Below, in pieces: positions 22,456-33,846 of a DNA stretch of 64,000 nucleotides (its first letter is position 1; every line of letters begins with the position of its first letter). Source of the DNA: Lantana camara (taxonomy: Eukaryota > Streptophyta > Magnoliopsida > Lamiales > Verbenaceae). Under the pieces are notes generated by a model. That model saw only the letters and a program-made list of their open reading frames with translations. It had not been told where the DNA came from and searched no databases. The stretch lies in the NCBI GenBank assembly GCA_037501455.1, contig CM074864.1:38714001-38778000 (forward strand). Reading direction: 5' to 3'. The translations under genes and the position numbers were made by a program.

Positions 22456-25059
22456 ATGCCTCTACGAAGAACACCACGAAATAACTCCCCATCGCCACAA
22501 GATCCGCCCGGACACCCCGAACTTGTAGAAGCTTTAAGGCAGTTCGTTCGAACATGTACACCTGGGAATAACCCTACCAATGAGCGATCTTTAGAGAGGT
22601 TTCTCCGAATGAATCCTACAAAATTCTTTGGAGAACCTAACGACCTGAAGGCTGAAAATTGGATAGCTAGTTTGGAAAAGATTTACGAGGCTATGGATAT
22701 ATTTCCCGAGGAACGGGAACGAGTGCAGTATGCAGCCTTTCTCCTAGAAGGACCTACTTTGAGTTGGTGGAAGCACGTTAAGTTGACCTGGATAGAAGAT
22801 CGAACTGATTACAGTTGGGTGGAGTTTGTGAAGGAATTTCAGAATAAATATATTCCTCAAGTGGTAAGAGATACTCGAGAGGCTGAGTTTATGACTTTAA
22901 CTCAGGGTTATATGTCAGTAGCCGAGTACGAGGCAAAGTTCGTGAGACTTATTCAGTATGCTCCACACATTCTGAATGATGAACGGAGAAAGACAAAACG
23001 ATTCATTGATGGATTAAAGCCAGACCTTCGATGGGCTTTAGCCTCATTGGACATTGAAACTTATAATAAGGCGATCGATAAAGCCCTGAAAACTGAAGCA
23101 GCTCACAAGAATATTCGCCAGGCAGCTAATCGCCCTGTTCCCCCTCAAAATAAGCCCTCTCAAGGAATGAAACGTCCCGCTGGACCATCTAATCAGAAAT
23201 TTGGAAAGAAACCCACACCAGCCCAGCAAAAGCCTAAGTCAGTCCCATCTAATTCACAAGAAGAGATCACTTGTGAATATTGTCACAAACCGGGACATAC
23301 TGAACAAGACTGTCGAAAGAAAGCTGGCACTTGTTTGTGGTGTGGAGACCCTAAACATCAGTTTAACACATGCCCAAAGAGACCGGGATTTAAGGAAAAG
23401 GAGAAGATTGTGGGAAAATCTGGGAAGCCACTTGTCAAAGGAAAAGCTTACGCGTTGGAAGGAAACGAGGATCCAGACCCTTCGGATGTTGTCGAAGGTA
23501 CGGTACACATTCTAAACACGCCAGTTAAGGTCCTATATGACCCTGGTGCCACGCATTCATTCATTGCATCAAATTTATGTGCGCGTTTAAATTTTCCCCT
23601 TGAATGTTCATCATATAATTTCGAGATAAGTTCCCCTTTGGGAGCTTGTTTAATAACGGATCGAGTATATAAACGCTGCCCTATACAAATCGGTGACCGT
23701 TACTACCCAATGGACCTCATCGAACTTCCAATAACAAGATATGGAATCATTCTGGGAATGGATTGGCTCTACAAATACCATGCTAAGTTGGATTGTTTCA
23801 AGAAAGAAATCATCTTAGGACAAGATGAAAGTTGGATTCCTGAAGATAAGAGATCAGTAGCAATGATTTCTATAACAGAGGCTAAGAAGTTGATTCAGAA
23901 AGGAGCCATAGGATTCATTGCCTATCTCCTAAATAGGCCAAAGGATCAACTTAAGGTTGAGGAGGTAGAAGTGGTAAATGAGTTTCTCGACGTTCTCCCA
24001 GAACATCTAAACTCGTTACCTCCAGACCGCGAGTTGGAAATTGTAATCGATACGATTCTTGGGGCAGAGCCTTTCTCTAAAAACCCTTATCGGATGGCCC
24101 CAGCCGAACTTCAAGAGTTGAGAAAACAACTTGATGATTTGATTGAATCAAGATATATCCGTCCCAGTACATCACCTTGGGGAGCACCAGTGTTATTTGT
24201 TAAGAAGAAAGATGGGTACCAAGTTAAACTTCAGCACAGCAGCACATCCTCAGACCGACGGGCAATCTGAAAGAACCATCCGATACCTGGAAGATATGTT
24301 AAGGGCTTGTGCCTTAGATTTCCAAGATAATTGGAAGGATTGCCTACCCCTTGTGGAGTTTGCATACAACAACAGCTATCAAGCTTCTATCCAAGCTGCA
24401 CCTTACGAGGCTTTATATGGAAGAAAATGTAGATCTCCACTATACTAGGATATGGATGAAACCAAGGAAAGTAAAAGGAAACCCCGAGGGAATATTGTTA
24501 AAAGATGGGTGGAAGAAGCAACAGAGAAAGTCGAAATCATCAAGCAAAAAAAAAAAATGAAAGCTGCCCAAGATCGGCAGAAAAGTTATGCTGATAATCG
24601 AAGAAGGGACATAGAATTCGCAGTGGGCGAAAAGGTATTCTTGAAAGCATCTCCAAGAAAAGGGTTTACACGAATTGGGAAAGAAAGAAAGCTAAACCCT
24701 CGATATATATAGGACCTTTTGAGATACTGGAACGTATCGGTCCAACAGCCTATCGCCTAGACCTACCAGCAAGTCTTACTGGGATACATAACGTATTCCA
24801 TATGTCCCAACTCCGAACATACTTTGCTGACAATTCACATATCCTACCTATTGAAGAAGTACCACTAGAACCCGACCTTACTTATGAAGTAGAACCAGTC
24901 AGAATCTTGGATAGGAAATTCCAAGAATTGAGGAACAGAAGAATTCCCCTCGTTAGAATCTTATGGAAAAGAAATAGTACAGAAGAACAGACTTAGGAAA
25001 CAGAGGAAAAGATGTTGAAACATTATCCAGGGCTGTTCAAGGATAGTAATAGAATCTGA
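22456..25059 (+). pseudogene. Element D Gag-PR and integrase/chromodomain remnant, RT and RNase H deleted
   Basis: ATG at 22456, shortly after a TGATTTCAG acceptor-like motif. The frame is open to 24270 and covers Gag, two zinc knuckles (CEYCHKPGHTEQDC and CLWCGDPKHQFNTC), protease DPGAT and the start of RT (LFVKKKDG). At about 24210 the sequence jumps to integrase ([19 protein letters not shown]), so the RT core, RNase H and first two integrase acidic residues are missing. Further breaks: TAG at 24446-24448 in place of Trp, a 2-bp TA gain near 24707 and TAG at 24994-24996 in place of Trp. The chromodomain-like tail ends at TGA 25057-25059. It cannot encode its own replication enzymes. Confidence 0.92.
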
Positions 25060-25072
25060 GGACAGATTCTTT

Positions 25073-25087
25073 TAAAGGGGGGGAGAT
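25073..25087 (+). other. Element D polypurine tract
   Basis: AAAGGGGGGGGAGAT lies immediately before the 3' LTR. Confidence 0.88.
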
Positions 25088-28000
25088 TGTAACAGCCCGA
25101 CTCAGGGCCAAGTTGAGAAAGGAAAGTAAAGGGTAACTCAGGAAGCATTTATAATCTCGATCCTTAATAATTCACTTCATGCATTGCATTTTATGTGACT
25201 TATATGTTTTTATACGTTATAATTTAATTAAATGTTCGTCAATTTAATTCTTTTCTCTATTTAATTTATACTTTGAAACTCCTTGCATAAAATCCTAGAA
25301 TTCTAGTATTCATTCCTTTCTAGCACCAAAAACCCCTTCATATACTTCAAAACCCATTCCTACAGTTTTAGGTTGGAAATTACGAAAATACCCCTACAGC
25401 CCAAAAATATTCCTACATCTCTCGAAACACTTTCACTACCCAATATTTTAACCAAAAGAATCCTCACATTATTTCGAGAATCGTGATACTCTCCGTAAAC
25501 CACAATTCCCATCCTAACTCCCGTAGTATTAAAAACCGGCAAAAACCCTAGCTTATGATTCGATCATCAATAAATCCTTATTCATCTACCTTTTGATATT
25601 CAAAATTATAACCAAAACGACCCTCAAATTATTTCATGAATTTTCATGCATTTACCAAAAACTCGATTTCACCCCTAGCATATTTATAAATATTTTCCTA
25701 TTTAAAAATCATTATTTTATTTTAAAACAATTAGCTTTTGATCAATAGTCGAAATTTTACTTAAAACGATCCTTGAATTTTCCTCTACATTATAGTGATT
25801 TTTCCAAACTCTAAACTTTATCATAGCTTTGTTTATATAATTTTCTTATGATTTTCATCATCTTTAGTATTCATAATTTATAAACAAAAACTCCAAATAT
25901 TTCATATTTATAATCAAAACGAAGCTCACTTTTCACTCATTCTACTATTAATTCACTACATCAAAATTTTATCCCTCGACTCTTGAATAAATTTTATATT
26001 ATTTTTACATTTATTTTTAATCAAAATGACATCATCCATGACCTCATGGTCTTCTAGAAGAATTAAATAAATGAACATAATTTCTCCACATTTCTTAATT
26101 AGTAACCTAGCATTTGTTCAATTATAATTTAACCACATCTCCAACTTAATTACCAAGCATTTGTTGAAATCTAAGACAACCACATCTCCCTTAAACTTTC
26201 ATTTATTGCTTAGAAACCCCTCATGACTACCTATAAATACCCCCCTTGAGCCTCATTTATACCTCACATTCAACACACAAAAATCACTCTCTCCCTCCCC
26301 TCATTCTCACGCCACTTTCCCTCTTCTCTCTCTAAGGTATGTTTTCTTCTATTATCTCATGTTTTATATGATGTTCTTAGTATAGAAATATTAGTAGCAT
26401 GTCTAGAATTAATTAAATTATGCTTTAGGAATTTATTTTATGAAATATGTGCATAATTGTTAGTTTAAATAACAATGTGTGTACATTATGGAATTTTATT
26501 TAATTATATGCATGAATTGTGATATGATATAATGTGATTATGTATTTAAATGCTTATGATCTTGTTTGATTAAATTCATGCCAAGAATAATTTATTTAGA
26601 ATTATTTTTCATGAAAAGTTCATATATTTTGCTATATTATGTTTTAATCTTATGTTATGAATATGAATGTGATAGAACATGTTACACACCCTCTTTGAAT
26701 ATTCAAATAAGCTCAAGAACATGTTCATAATGTTCTTGGATGTGTGTGTGTGCATGTGTGTGCCGTGATCCATGTGTGTGTGTGTATGAATTTGATTTTG
26801 TGTTATAAAGTGTTCAATTCACATGAAATTGAATAGTAAATGTTTTTAATAGTAATTTTGACTTTTTGGTCAACCAAAATACTTATAATTTCAAAATTAT
26901 TACAAAAATAATTATAAAATAAGTTTTGGAATTTTTAAAGAAATATTTTTCCTAAATTTTTCCAAAAATCAATTAACTATGTAATATTTTTCAAAAGATA
27001 ACCTACATTGTCAAATTAAACCTTGAATTTCATTTCAAACCTTATAATTAGAATTATAGTACGGTTGATAAATATTTGATTAGTTAAAGATCCCATAAAC
27101 CCTAATTTGTTAATCAAATTCCCTTAAACGGGTAAAATTAGGGTTTACCGGGAAATCTTTAACGCATTACATAACGTGTATCCTCTCTAATTATTTCATT
27201 GTACTATTGTGTGTAATTAGTTAGTTAGGAACTAAGAACCTAGTTCTAAGCCAGTAGTAGTTATTACTTTCAGGCGAACATAGGATCGAAGAGTGGAATC
27301 CTCGCAATTCCACTTAAATCTCGGTACCGGTGAGGGTTTTAAATCTTTTCAACTGAAATCATGATAAAATACTTTACTTTATTTCTTGAATTTCTTTCAA
27401 GTTATCCTTCCCTTTATGGGAAAATAATTCTTGTTAATTATGGAAAACATACATTTACCCGAAAAGTACTTAGTACTTTCTTACGGGTAAATATTCTCGT
27501 CTTGCAAGCAAAATTATTGTTTTTCCTATGGGCCCGGTGGTCTTGGTAGAAGTAGTAGTCCGGGAGGCACGGGCCGAGGTCTACTATTATACCAGCCGCC
27601 AACTAGATCTTGGTGATGGTCTAACTGGAGGTTAGTTATTCCACACCAAGTGACGGGAAAAGGTACGTCCCTCCCAAATTCATGTATATCGTCACTAGGG
27701 GTAGCTCCCTGAGGTGACACCGGAGGAAGAAGGATGGTATTGTATTGTTGTATTTCTTTTTACTGAGTAACGACATCTTGATCAATGTCGTTACGAATAT
27801 TCTTGGTTTTTAAGGAGTTAAGGTTGGAGACGCCTAGCTTGCGGGCATCAAAATCATTTTCAAAACGGTTCATAAGTTTTCCAAAAAGTATAGCCTATAT
27901 TCCCCCTACTCCTATTTCAAACTGATATGAACCGGATATTATTGTCATATATTTATTTGTTACTATATAGTATATACATTTCAAACCAAGAGTTTCTTGG

Positions 28001-28434
28001 TCAAAACATTTCAAAAATCTTACTTATAATCCTAAATCCCAAACCCCCCGTCACTTAGTCATTTTGACTAACCCTCCTGTTCTTTCAATTCATGATTTCA
28101 GGAATCTATACAGCGACGCCTTAGAGGTATCTTGAAGCTTTAAGGTGTCACTTTCCAATCAATTAGAGTAATCACGAGTGCATGTACATCTTACAATAAG
28201 CACTCTTCTCTAAAGTCAGAACTTTTGCTGTAAACACTTATCCAACTTAATAATATGTCCTTTGTTATGTATTGTCCCCTTTTATTTGCTCAAGTTTATT
28301 TTCCGTTGCATTTAAATTTCATACTCTGGTATTGTATAGTCTTGTCCGTTCGCCGGAGTATTTCTCGAGTGCTAGGTCTCACATCCACTCGGGGAGTACT
28401 ACGGTGCGGGGTTGTAGTGTTAAGGGGCGCTACA
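25088..28434 (+). mobile_element. Element D 3' LTR
   Basis: 3,347 bp, equal in length to and almost identical with 17747-21093. Followed by the TSD GAAGG and the continuation of unit 2's LTR. Confidence 0.95.
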
Positions 28435-29168
28435 GAAGGCGTTATTGAAATTGCTAATTGTGAACTGTAATGAACCGCATGATCACCTAACTATTGAATA
28501 ATTGATTGATTGATTGTACACAGTCGGAGTAAGGTTGGAAAATTTTCCTCACTCGCCGGGCCACAAATTGATTGTATTGAATTGATTAAATTGATAAATT
28601 GACTTAGTTGTAACCTCGGGCAATTTTATCTTTTACTTTTCTAAATTGTATTGTTATTTTCCAAAATTATTACCCGAGATTATAACTTGCATGTATGTGC
28701 GCTTATATTTATTTATACCCCCCACTCAGTCCGTGTTGGACTGACACCTCAACTTTTCAGCTTTTGCAGGTGCGTGCTAGGCAGGAATTAGAGTCAAGTG
28801 TGTCTTTAATTCGGGTCTAGCACACTTCATCTCACATTTTGTTCATGTATTGGTACTTTATTTATTTTGTAGCATGCCTTGTTACTTGTGTTGGAGATGA
28901 TATTGTATTGATATATAATGTTGGTACCTATTAGTAGATATGTAAATATGGTACCTATAAGTATTGAATGAAATATTGCTTCCGCTTTTATTACTCTGAA
29001 TTGATTGTTTGGTTTGGGGTTAGTCCCGCCTAGCCTTGTGTCATTTTTTTTGTTGTCTTCCCGTTCGCTATAGTGTCGGTTCATGTATGGATTACCCATT
29101 TCATATGTGGATTGAGACTATAGTGCGGGGGATGTGGTGCCTAGCGTTCCGGGTGTTACATCCTACGG

Positions 29169-29180
29169 TGGTATCAGAGC
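29169..29180 (+). other. Primer binding site, unit 2 of element A
   Basis: TGGTATCAGAGC begins 8 bp after the partial LTR end at 29160. Confidence 0.92.
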
Positions 29181-29422
29181 CCGGTTGCAAAACCGGGTCT
29201 CTAGTGTCGTGTCTTGTGAGTCTAGGTTGCACGGCATAGGAACTAATTGTCAATTTGAGAGTCTTGCATTGTTATTTGACATATTTGAACCTACTTGAAT
29301 TATTTGAACTTACTTGAATTCGGTGAATTGTTTGAATTTTATAACTTATGTGCGATTTGTGAATTATTTGCACACATTGGCACCTACTAATTAAACATGC
29401 ATAATAGTGCCTTGATTTCAGG

Positions 29423-32233
29423 ATGGCTCGGGATAGACATCATCGTGATCGTTCTCCTAGACATCGACATCGTCGTCATCATCGTCGTAAGAGATCACCA
29501 CCTCCTCCTCCACCCCCTCAGGCTCAGCCACAGGACTTCATGAATGCAGTGGTGGGTCTTATTGATCAGAGAGTCCGAGATTATGTTCCTCCAGCACCAC
29601 CAATTCCACCACCACAGCCGGGAGGCCAGATTTCATTAGCTTTCAGGGAGTTCCAGAACCAGCATCCTCCCAAGTTTTATAAAGAGAATGATATTCAGGC
29701 TGAGCAGTGGCTGACGAAAATTGAGAGGATATGGGAGCTTATCCCGTGTGAGTCCCAGGAGAAGGCCCGATGTACTATTTCTTTGATTCAGGGCGAGGCA
29801 TATTCGTGGTGGGAAAGTGCCCGGATTGTGTTAGATGCTACAGGCGAGGAAGTGAATTGGGAAGTTTTCGTCAGGGAGTTCAAGAATAAGTTTATTCCTC
29901 CATCTTCTTGCATTCGAAGATTGAGGGAATTCAAAGAATTGAAGCAAGGAAGCAGGTCAGTTTCAGAGTATATCGCCGAGTTTAAGAGATTGTCCCGCTA
30001 TGCTTTTAATATAGCGAGTAACGATTTCCATAAGGTGATACAGTTTGTTCAGGGCCTTAGACCGGATATCCAGACGGCGATTGAGGCGGTCAACACGTAC
30101 ACGTGGGTGAAGGCCACCAAGAAGGCATTGTTGGTTGAGGATTCGGTGAATGCGAGGCGGTCTACTTATCGTTCAGGTTTAGGTTCGAGCTCAGGGTCCG
30201 GATCGGGTTTCAGAGGTTCCGAATCGGGGTATAAGGGTTCAGGTTCGGGTTTTGCTTCAGGCAAGAGGCCGATGGTTTATTCTTCTCCACCACCAGCTCT
30301 GAAGGGCCCAGGGAAGAAGCCCCGACCAACAGGACCTGTGATTAGAGCGCCAGTTGCTCCAGCTTTGCCACCACCACCCGAGAGGCCTGCTTGTACCTTC
30401 TGTGGTCAGAGGACGCACATCTATGATAACTGCAGGAGGCGTCTGGGTTTATGTCTACTTTGTGGGAGCGACGAGCATATGGTAGATGGATGTCCAGATC
30501 GCAGGATGTCACCACCGGGAGCACAGAGACCACTGATTAGGGCTCGTGCTTATGCTTTGGACGGAGAGCAGCAGGATGCTGATATTGATCCAGCCACGGT
30601 AGTTGAAGGTACCATTTGCATACATGGCACGAACATTCATACCTTGTTTGATCCGGGAGCTACTCACACCTTTCTTTCGAGTGCTATATCTGTTTCTTTG
30701 CCTTTGCCTGTCACTCGCTCTTCTGCATGTTATGTGGTTAGTACTCAGTTTGGTGGTAGTTTAGAATCTGATCGGGTGTTCAGAGAGGTTCCGGTGAGTA
30801 TCGAGGGTCAAGTTTTCTTGTCAGACTTCATTGAGCTGCCGATGACTTGCTATGGATCCATTTTGGGCATGGATTGGTTGTACAGACATTCTGCCACAGT
30901 TGATTGCAGGGCGAAGAAGGTTCGGTTGGGATCAGATTTGGTAGTGGGTTGGAGTTCCAAGACTGTGCCTCTACTTTCTTTCTCGGAAGCTCATAGGTTG
31001 GTTCGAGAGGGAGCCACGGGTTTCATTGCTTATATTCTCAACAAACCCAAGGATCAAAGTAAGCTGGAAGAAACGGAAGTAGTGAAGGAGTTTCCCGAGG
31101 TCTTTCCTGAGGAATTGGATACGTTACCTCCAGAACAGGAAATTGAGTTTGTGATCGACTTGTACTCTAATGCAGAGCCGTACTCCAAGACTCCGTATCG
31201 TATGGCACCGGCCAAGTTGAAAGAGTTGAAGACTCAACTTGATGCGTTGTTGGAGATTGGGTACATTAGACCGAGTTCTTCTCCCTGGGGTGCACCAGTT
31301 TTGTTCGTAAAGAAGAAGGACGGGACTTTGAGAATGTGTATAGACTATAGGGAGTTGAACCGGATGACGAACAAGAATAAGTATCCTCTTCCACATATCG
31401 AGGATTTGTTTGACATACTTCAGGGATCTAAAGTCTACTCGAAATTGGATTTGAGACAAGGATACTACCAGCTGCGAATCCGAGCAGAGGATATTTCTAA
31501 GACAGGATTTAATACTCGGTATGGGCATTATGAGTTCGTAGTGATGCCGTTTGGTTTGACTAATGCCCCAGCAGCTTTTATGGATATGATGCACAGGATT
31601 TTCAGGCCTTTTCTAGATAAGTTTGTGGTTATCTTTATTGATGATATCCTGGTTTTCTCTAAGTCTGTCAAGGAGCATGCAAGACACCTTCAGTTGGTAT
31701 TGAGGACTTTGAAGGAGCATCAGTTATTTGCCAAATTCACTAAGTGTGAGTTTTGGATTGACAGGGTGTCATTCTTGGGTCACGTGATTTCAGGCAATGG
31801 TTTGGAGGTCGATCCTTCGAAGATTGAGTCGGTTTTGAAGTGGGAGAAACCTAAGAATGCCTCGGAGATCAGGAGTTTCTTGGGATTCGCAGGTTATTAC
31901 CGGAGGTTTGTTGAGGATTTCTCCAAGCTAGCAGCTCCTTTAACCCGGTTGACGAAGAAGAATGTGAAATTCTATTGGGATGAAGATTGTGAGAGGAGTT
32001 TCACTTTCTTGAAAGAAAAGTTAGTTTCTGCTCCAGTGTTAGCCCTTCCGGAAGGTTCTGAAGGAAATGTTGTTTATACGGATGCTTCTAAGGAAGGCTT
32101 GGGATGTGTGTTTGAAACGAAGAAGACCGGTTTCATCGAACCCGAATGGACACTCCGGATCAGCTCTTGCCTTAGCTATCAATTTCTGAACTTCCACATC
32201 CGTATTCTGAGCCTCAAACAACCTGTGCTTTAA
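29423..32233 (+). CDS. Unit 2 Gag-PR-RT-truncated RNase H fusion, intact 936-residue frame
   Basis: The only uninterrupted long A-family frame. Start ATG follows TGATTTCAGG. Residues 1-32 are Arg/His/Ser-rich then polyproline, and the Gag domain is at about 85-220. A Ser/Gly-rich linker spans about 245-290, zinc knuckles CX2CX4HX4C are near 324 and 345, protease DPGAT near 409, RT about 570-760 with FIDD near 737, and RNase H begins with TDASKEGLG near 885. At residue 896 the frame crosses into the inverted segment and gains a 40-residue unrelated tail (starting FETKKTGF) before TAA. RNase H and integrase are therefore missing, so it could at most supply Gag, protease and RT. Whether it is transcribed is unknown, but each unit carries the LTR 3' part only. 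Confidence 0.85.
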   Translation: MARDRHHRDRSPRHRHRRHHRRKRSPPPPPPPQAQPQDFMNAVVGLIDQRVRDYVPPAPPIPPPQPGGQISLAFREFQNQHPPKFYKENDIQAEQWLTKIERIWELIPCESQEKARCTISLIQGEAYSWWESARIVLDATGEEVNWEVFVREFKNKFIPPSSCIRRLREFKELKQGSRSVSEYIAEFKRLSRYAFNIASNDFHKVIQFVQGLRPDIQTAIEAVNTYTWVKATKKALLVEDSVNARRSTYRSGLGSSSGSGSGFRGSESGYKGSGSGFASGKRPMVYSSPPPALKGPGKKPRPTGPVIRAPVAPALPPPPERPACTFCGQRTHIYDNCRRRLGLCLLCGSDEHMVDGCPDRRMSPPGAQRPLIRARAYALDGEQQDADIDPATVVEGTICIHGTNIHTLFDPGATHTFLSSAISVSLPLPVTRSSACYVVSTQFGGSLESDRVFREVPVSIEGQVFLSDFIELPMTCYGSILGMDWLYRHSATVDCRAKKVRLGSDLVVGWSSKTVPLLSFSEAHRLVREGATGFIAYILNKPKDQSKLEETEVVKEFPEVFPEELDTLPPEQEIEFVIDLYSNAEPYSKTPYRMAPAKLKELKTQLDALLEIGYIRPSSSPWGAPVLFVKKKDGTLRMCIDYRELNRMTNKNKYPLPHIEDLFDILQGSKVYSKLDLRQGYYQLRIRAEDISKTGFNTRYGHYEFVVMPFGLTNAPAAFMDMMHRIFRPFLDKFVVIFIDDILVFSKSVKEHARHLQLVLRTLKEHQLFAKFTKCEFWIDRVSFLGHVISGNGLEVDPSKIESVLKWEKPKNASEIRSFLGFAGYYRRFVEDFSKLAAPLTRLTKKNVKFYWDEDCERSFTFLKEKLVSAPVLALPEGSEGNVVYTDASKEGLGCVFETKKTGFIEPEWTLRISSCLSYQFLNFHIRILSLKQPVL

Positions 32234-32631
32234 ATCCGGCTGAACCGAAATTTTAGAAACTCGAGCCCTTAAAACAATTGGCTCGATTCCACTACTTTCA
32301 CCCACTTCCAAGCTCGATACACTAGCCTTCCTACTAAGTGCATCGGCGACCACATTGGCTTTGTCGGGATGGTACATAATCGTGCAATCATAATCTTCCA
32401 ACCTTTCCATCCAACGCCGCTGCCTCATATTCAAATCCTTCTGAGTGAATAAATACTGGAGGCTTTTGTGGTCGGTGAAAATCTCGAAAGACACCCCGTA
32501 CAAATAATGTCTCCACTTCCCAAGTGCAAAGACTATGGCGGCGAATTCAAGATCATGTGTCGGATAATTCTTTTCATGCTCTTTCAACTTACGGGATGTG
32601 TAAGCAATTACCTTACCCTTCTGAGTCAACA
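32112..32631 (-). pseudogene. Inverted 520-bp RNase H/integrase fragment, unit 2
   Basis: Same edges and orientation as in unit 1, with a few substitutions. The minus-strand reading is RNase H middle to integrase linker. Confidence 0.92.
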
Positions 32632-33592
32632 TTTGGCGAGTATTGTATTGCACTGTGGGCCCGAGGGTAGTGGCTCGAGCCAACCGGGAAAGCACGGGCT
32701 GACGGGTAACTCGAGTGCTATCCTCACCAAATTGGGATGATCCCTGAACCCCCTGGGAGATTAGGGGAGGAAGGAGTTCCGGGCATAGGGATTTATGTAC
32801 CCTCTGGCCAGATTGATTGGATGGTGGGTCCTTGCAATCCCACCATCACCCGGAGGAAGAAGGCGTTATTGAAATTGCTAATTGTGAACTGTAATGAACT
32901 GCATGATCACCTAACTATTGAATAATTGATTGATTGATTGTACACAGTCGGAGTAAGGTTGGAAAATTTTCCTCACTCGCCGGGCCACAAATTGATTGTA
33001 TTGAATTGATTAAATTGATAAATTGACTTAGTTGTAACCTCGGGCGATTTTATCTTTTACTTTTCTAAATTGTATTGTTATTTTCCAAAATTATTACCCG
33101 AGATTATAACTTGCATGTATGTGCGCTTATATTTATTTATACCCCCCACTCAGTCCGTGTTGGACTGACACCTCAACTTTTCAGCTTTTGCAGGTGCGTG
33201 CTAGGCGGGAATTAGAGTCAAGTGTGTCTTTAATTCGGGTCTAGCACACTTCATCTCACATTTTGTTCATGTATTGGTACTTTATTTATTTTGTAGCATG
33301 CCTTGTTACTTGTGTTGGAGATGATATTGTATTGATATATAATGTTGGTACCTATTAGTAGATATGTAAATATGGTACCTATAAGTATTGAATGAAATAT
33401 TGCTTCCGCTTTTATTACTCTGAATTGATTGTTTGGTTTGGGGTTAGTCCCGCCTAGCCTGGTGTCATTTTTTTTGTTGTCTTCCCGTTCGCTATAGTGT
33501 CGGTTCATGTATGGATTACCCATTTCATATGTGGATTGAGACTATAGTGCGGGGGATGTGGTGCCTAGCGTTCCGGGTGTTACATCCTACGG

Positions 33593-33604
33593 TGGTATCA
33601 GAGC
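33593..33604 (+). other. Primer binding site, unit 3 of element A
   Basis: TGGTATCAGAGC begins 8 bp after the partial LTR end at 33584. Confidence 0.92.
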
Positions 33605-33846
33605 CCGGTTGCAAAACCGGGTCTCTAGTGTCGTGTCTTGTGAGTCTAGGTTGCACGGCATAGGAACTAATTGTCAATTTGAGAGTCTTGCATTGTTATT
33701 TGACATATTTGAACCTACTTGAATTATTTGAACTTACTTGAATTCGGTGAATTGTTTGAATTTTATAACTTATGTGCGATTTGTGAATTATTTACACACA
33801 TTGGCACCTACTAATTAAACATGCATAAGAGTGCCTTGATTTCAGG

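Larger units (their letters stand above)
17747..28434 (+). mobile_element. Element D: young, deleted (non-autonomous) Ty3/gypsy chromovirus with extra ORF
   Basis: 10,688 bp with two 3,347-bp LTRs, PBS, an extra ORF, gag-PR, a deletion of RT, RNase H and the integrase N-terminal part, integrase remnant, chromodomain-like tail and PPT. The TSD is GAAGG. Only two LTR differences were found by eye (near 18171 and 19554), so this is among the youngest insertions here. Because only unit 2 of the A array has it, it inserted after the unit array began to form or into one unit only. Confidence 0.95.
17515..32631 (+). repeat. Tandem unit 2 of element A (4,424 bp plus nested element D)
   Basis: The unit start motif TTTGGCGAG is at 17515 and the next at 32632. 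Subtracting element D and one TSD copy (10,693 bp) leaves 4,424 bp. The LTR portion is 17515-29160, interrupted by D. This is the only unit with an uninterrupted Gag-PR-RT frame. Confidence 0.93.

Noticed and set aside
23201..23515. 104-codon plus-strand ORF inside D gag
   Set aside because: It is out of frame with gag and overlaps the zinc-knuckle coding region, so it is a frame shadow.
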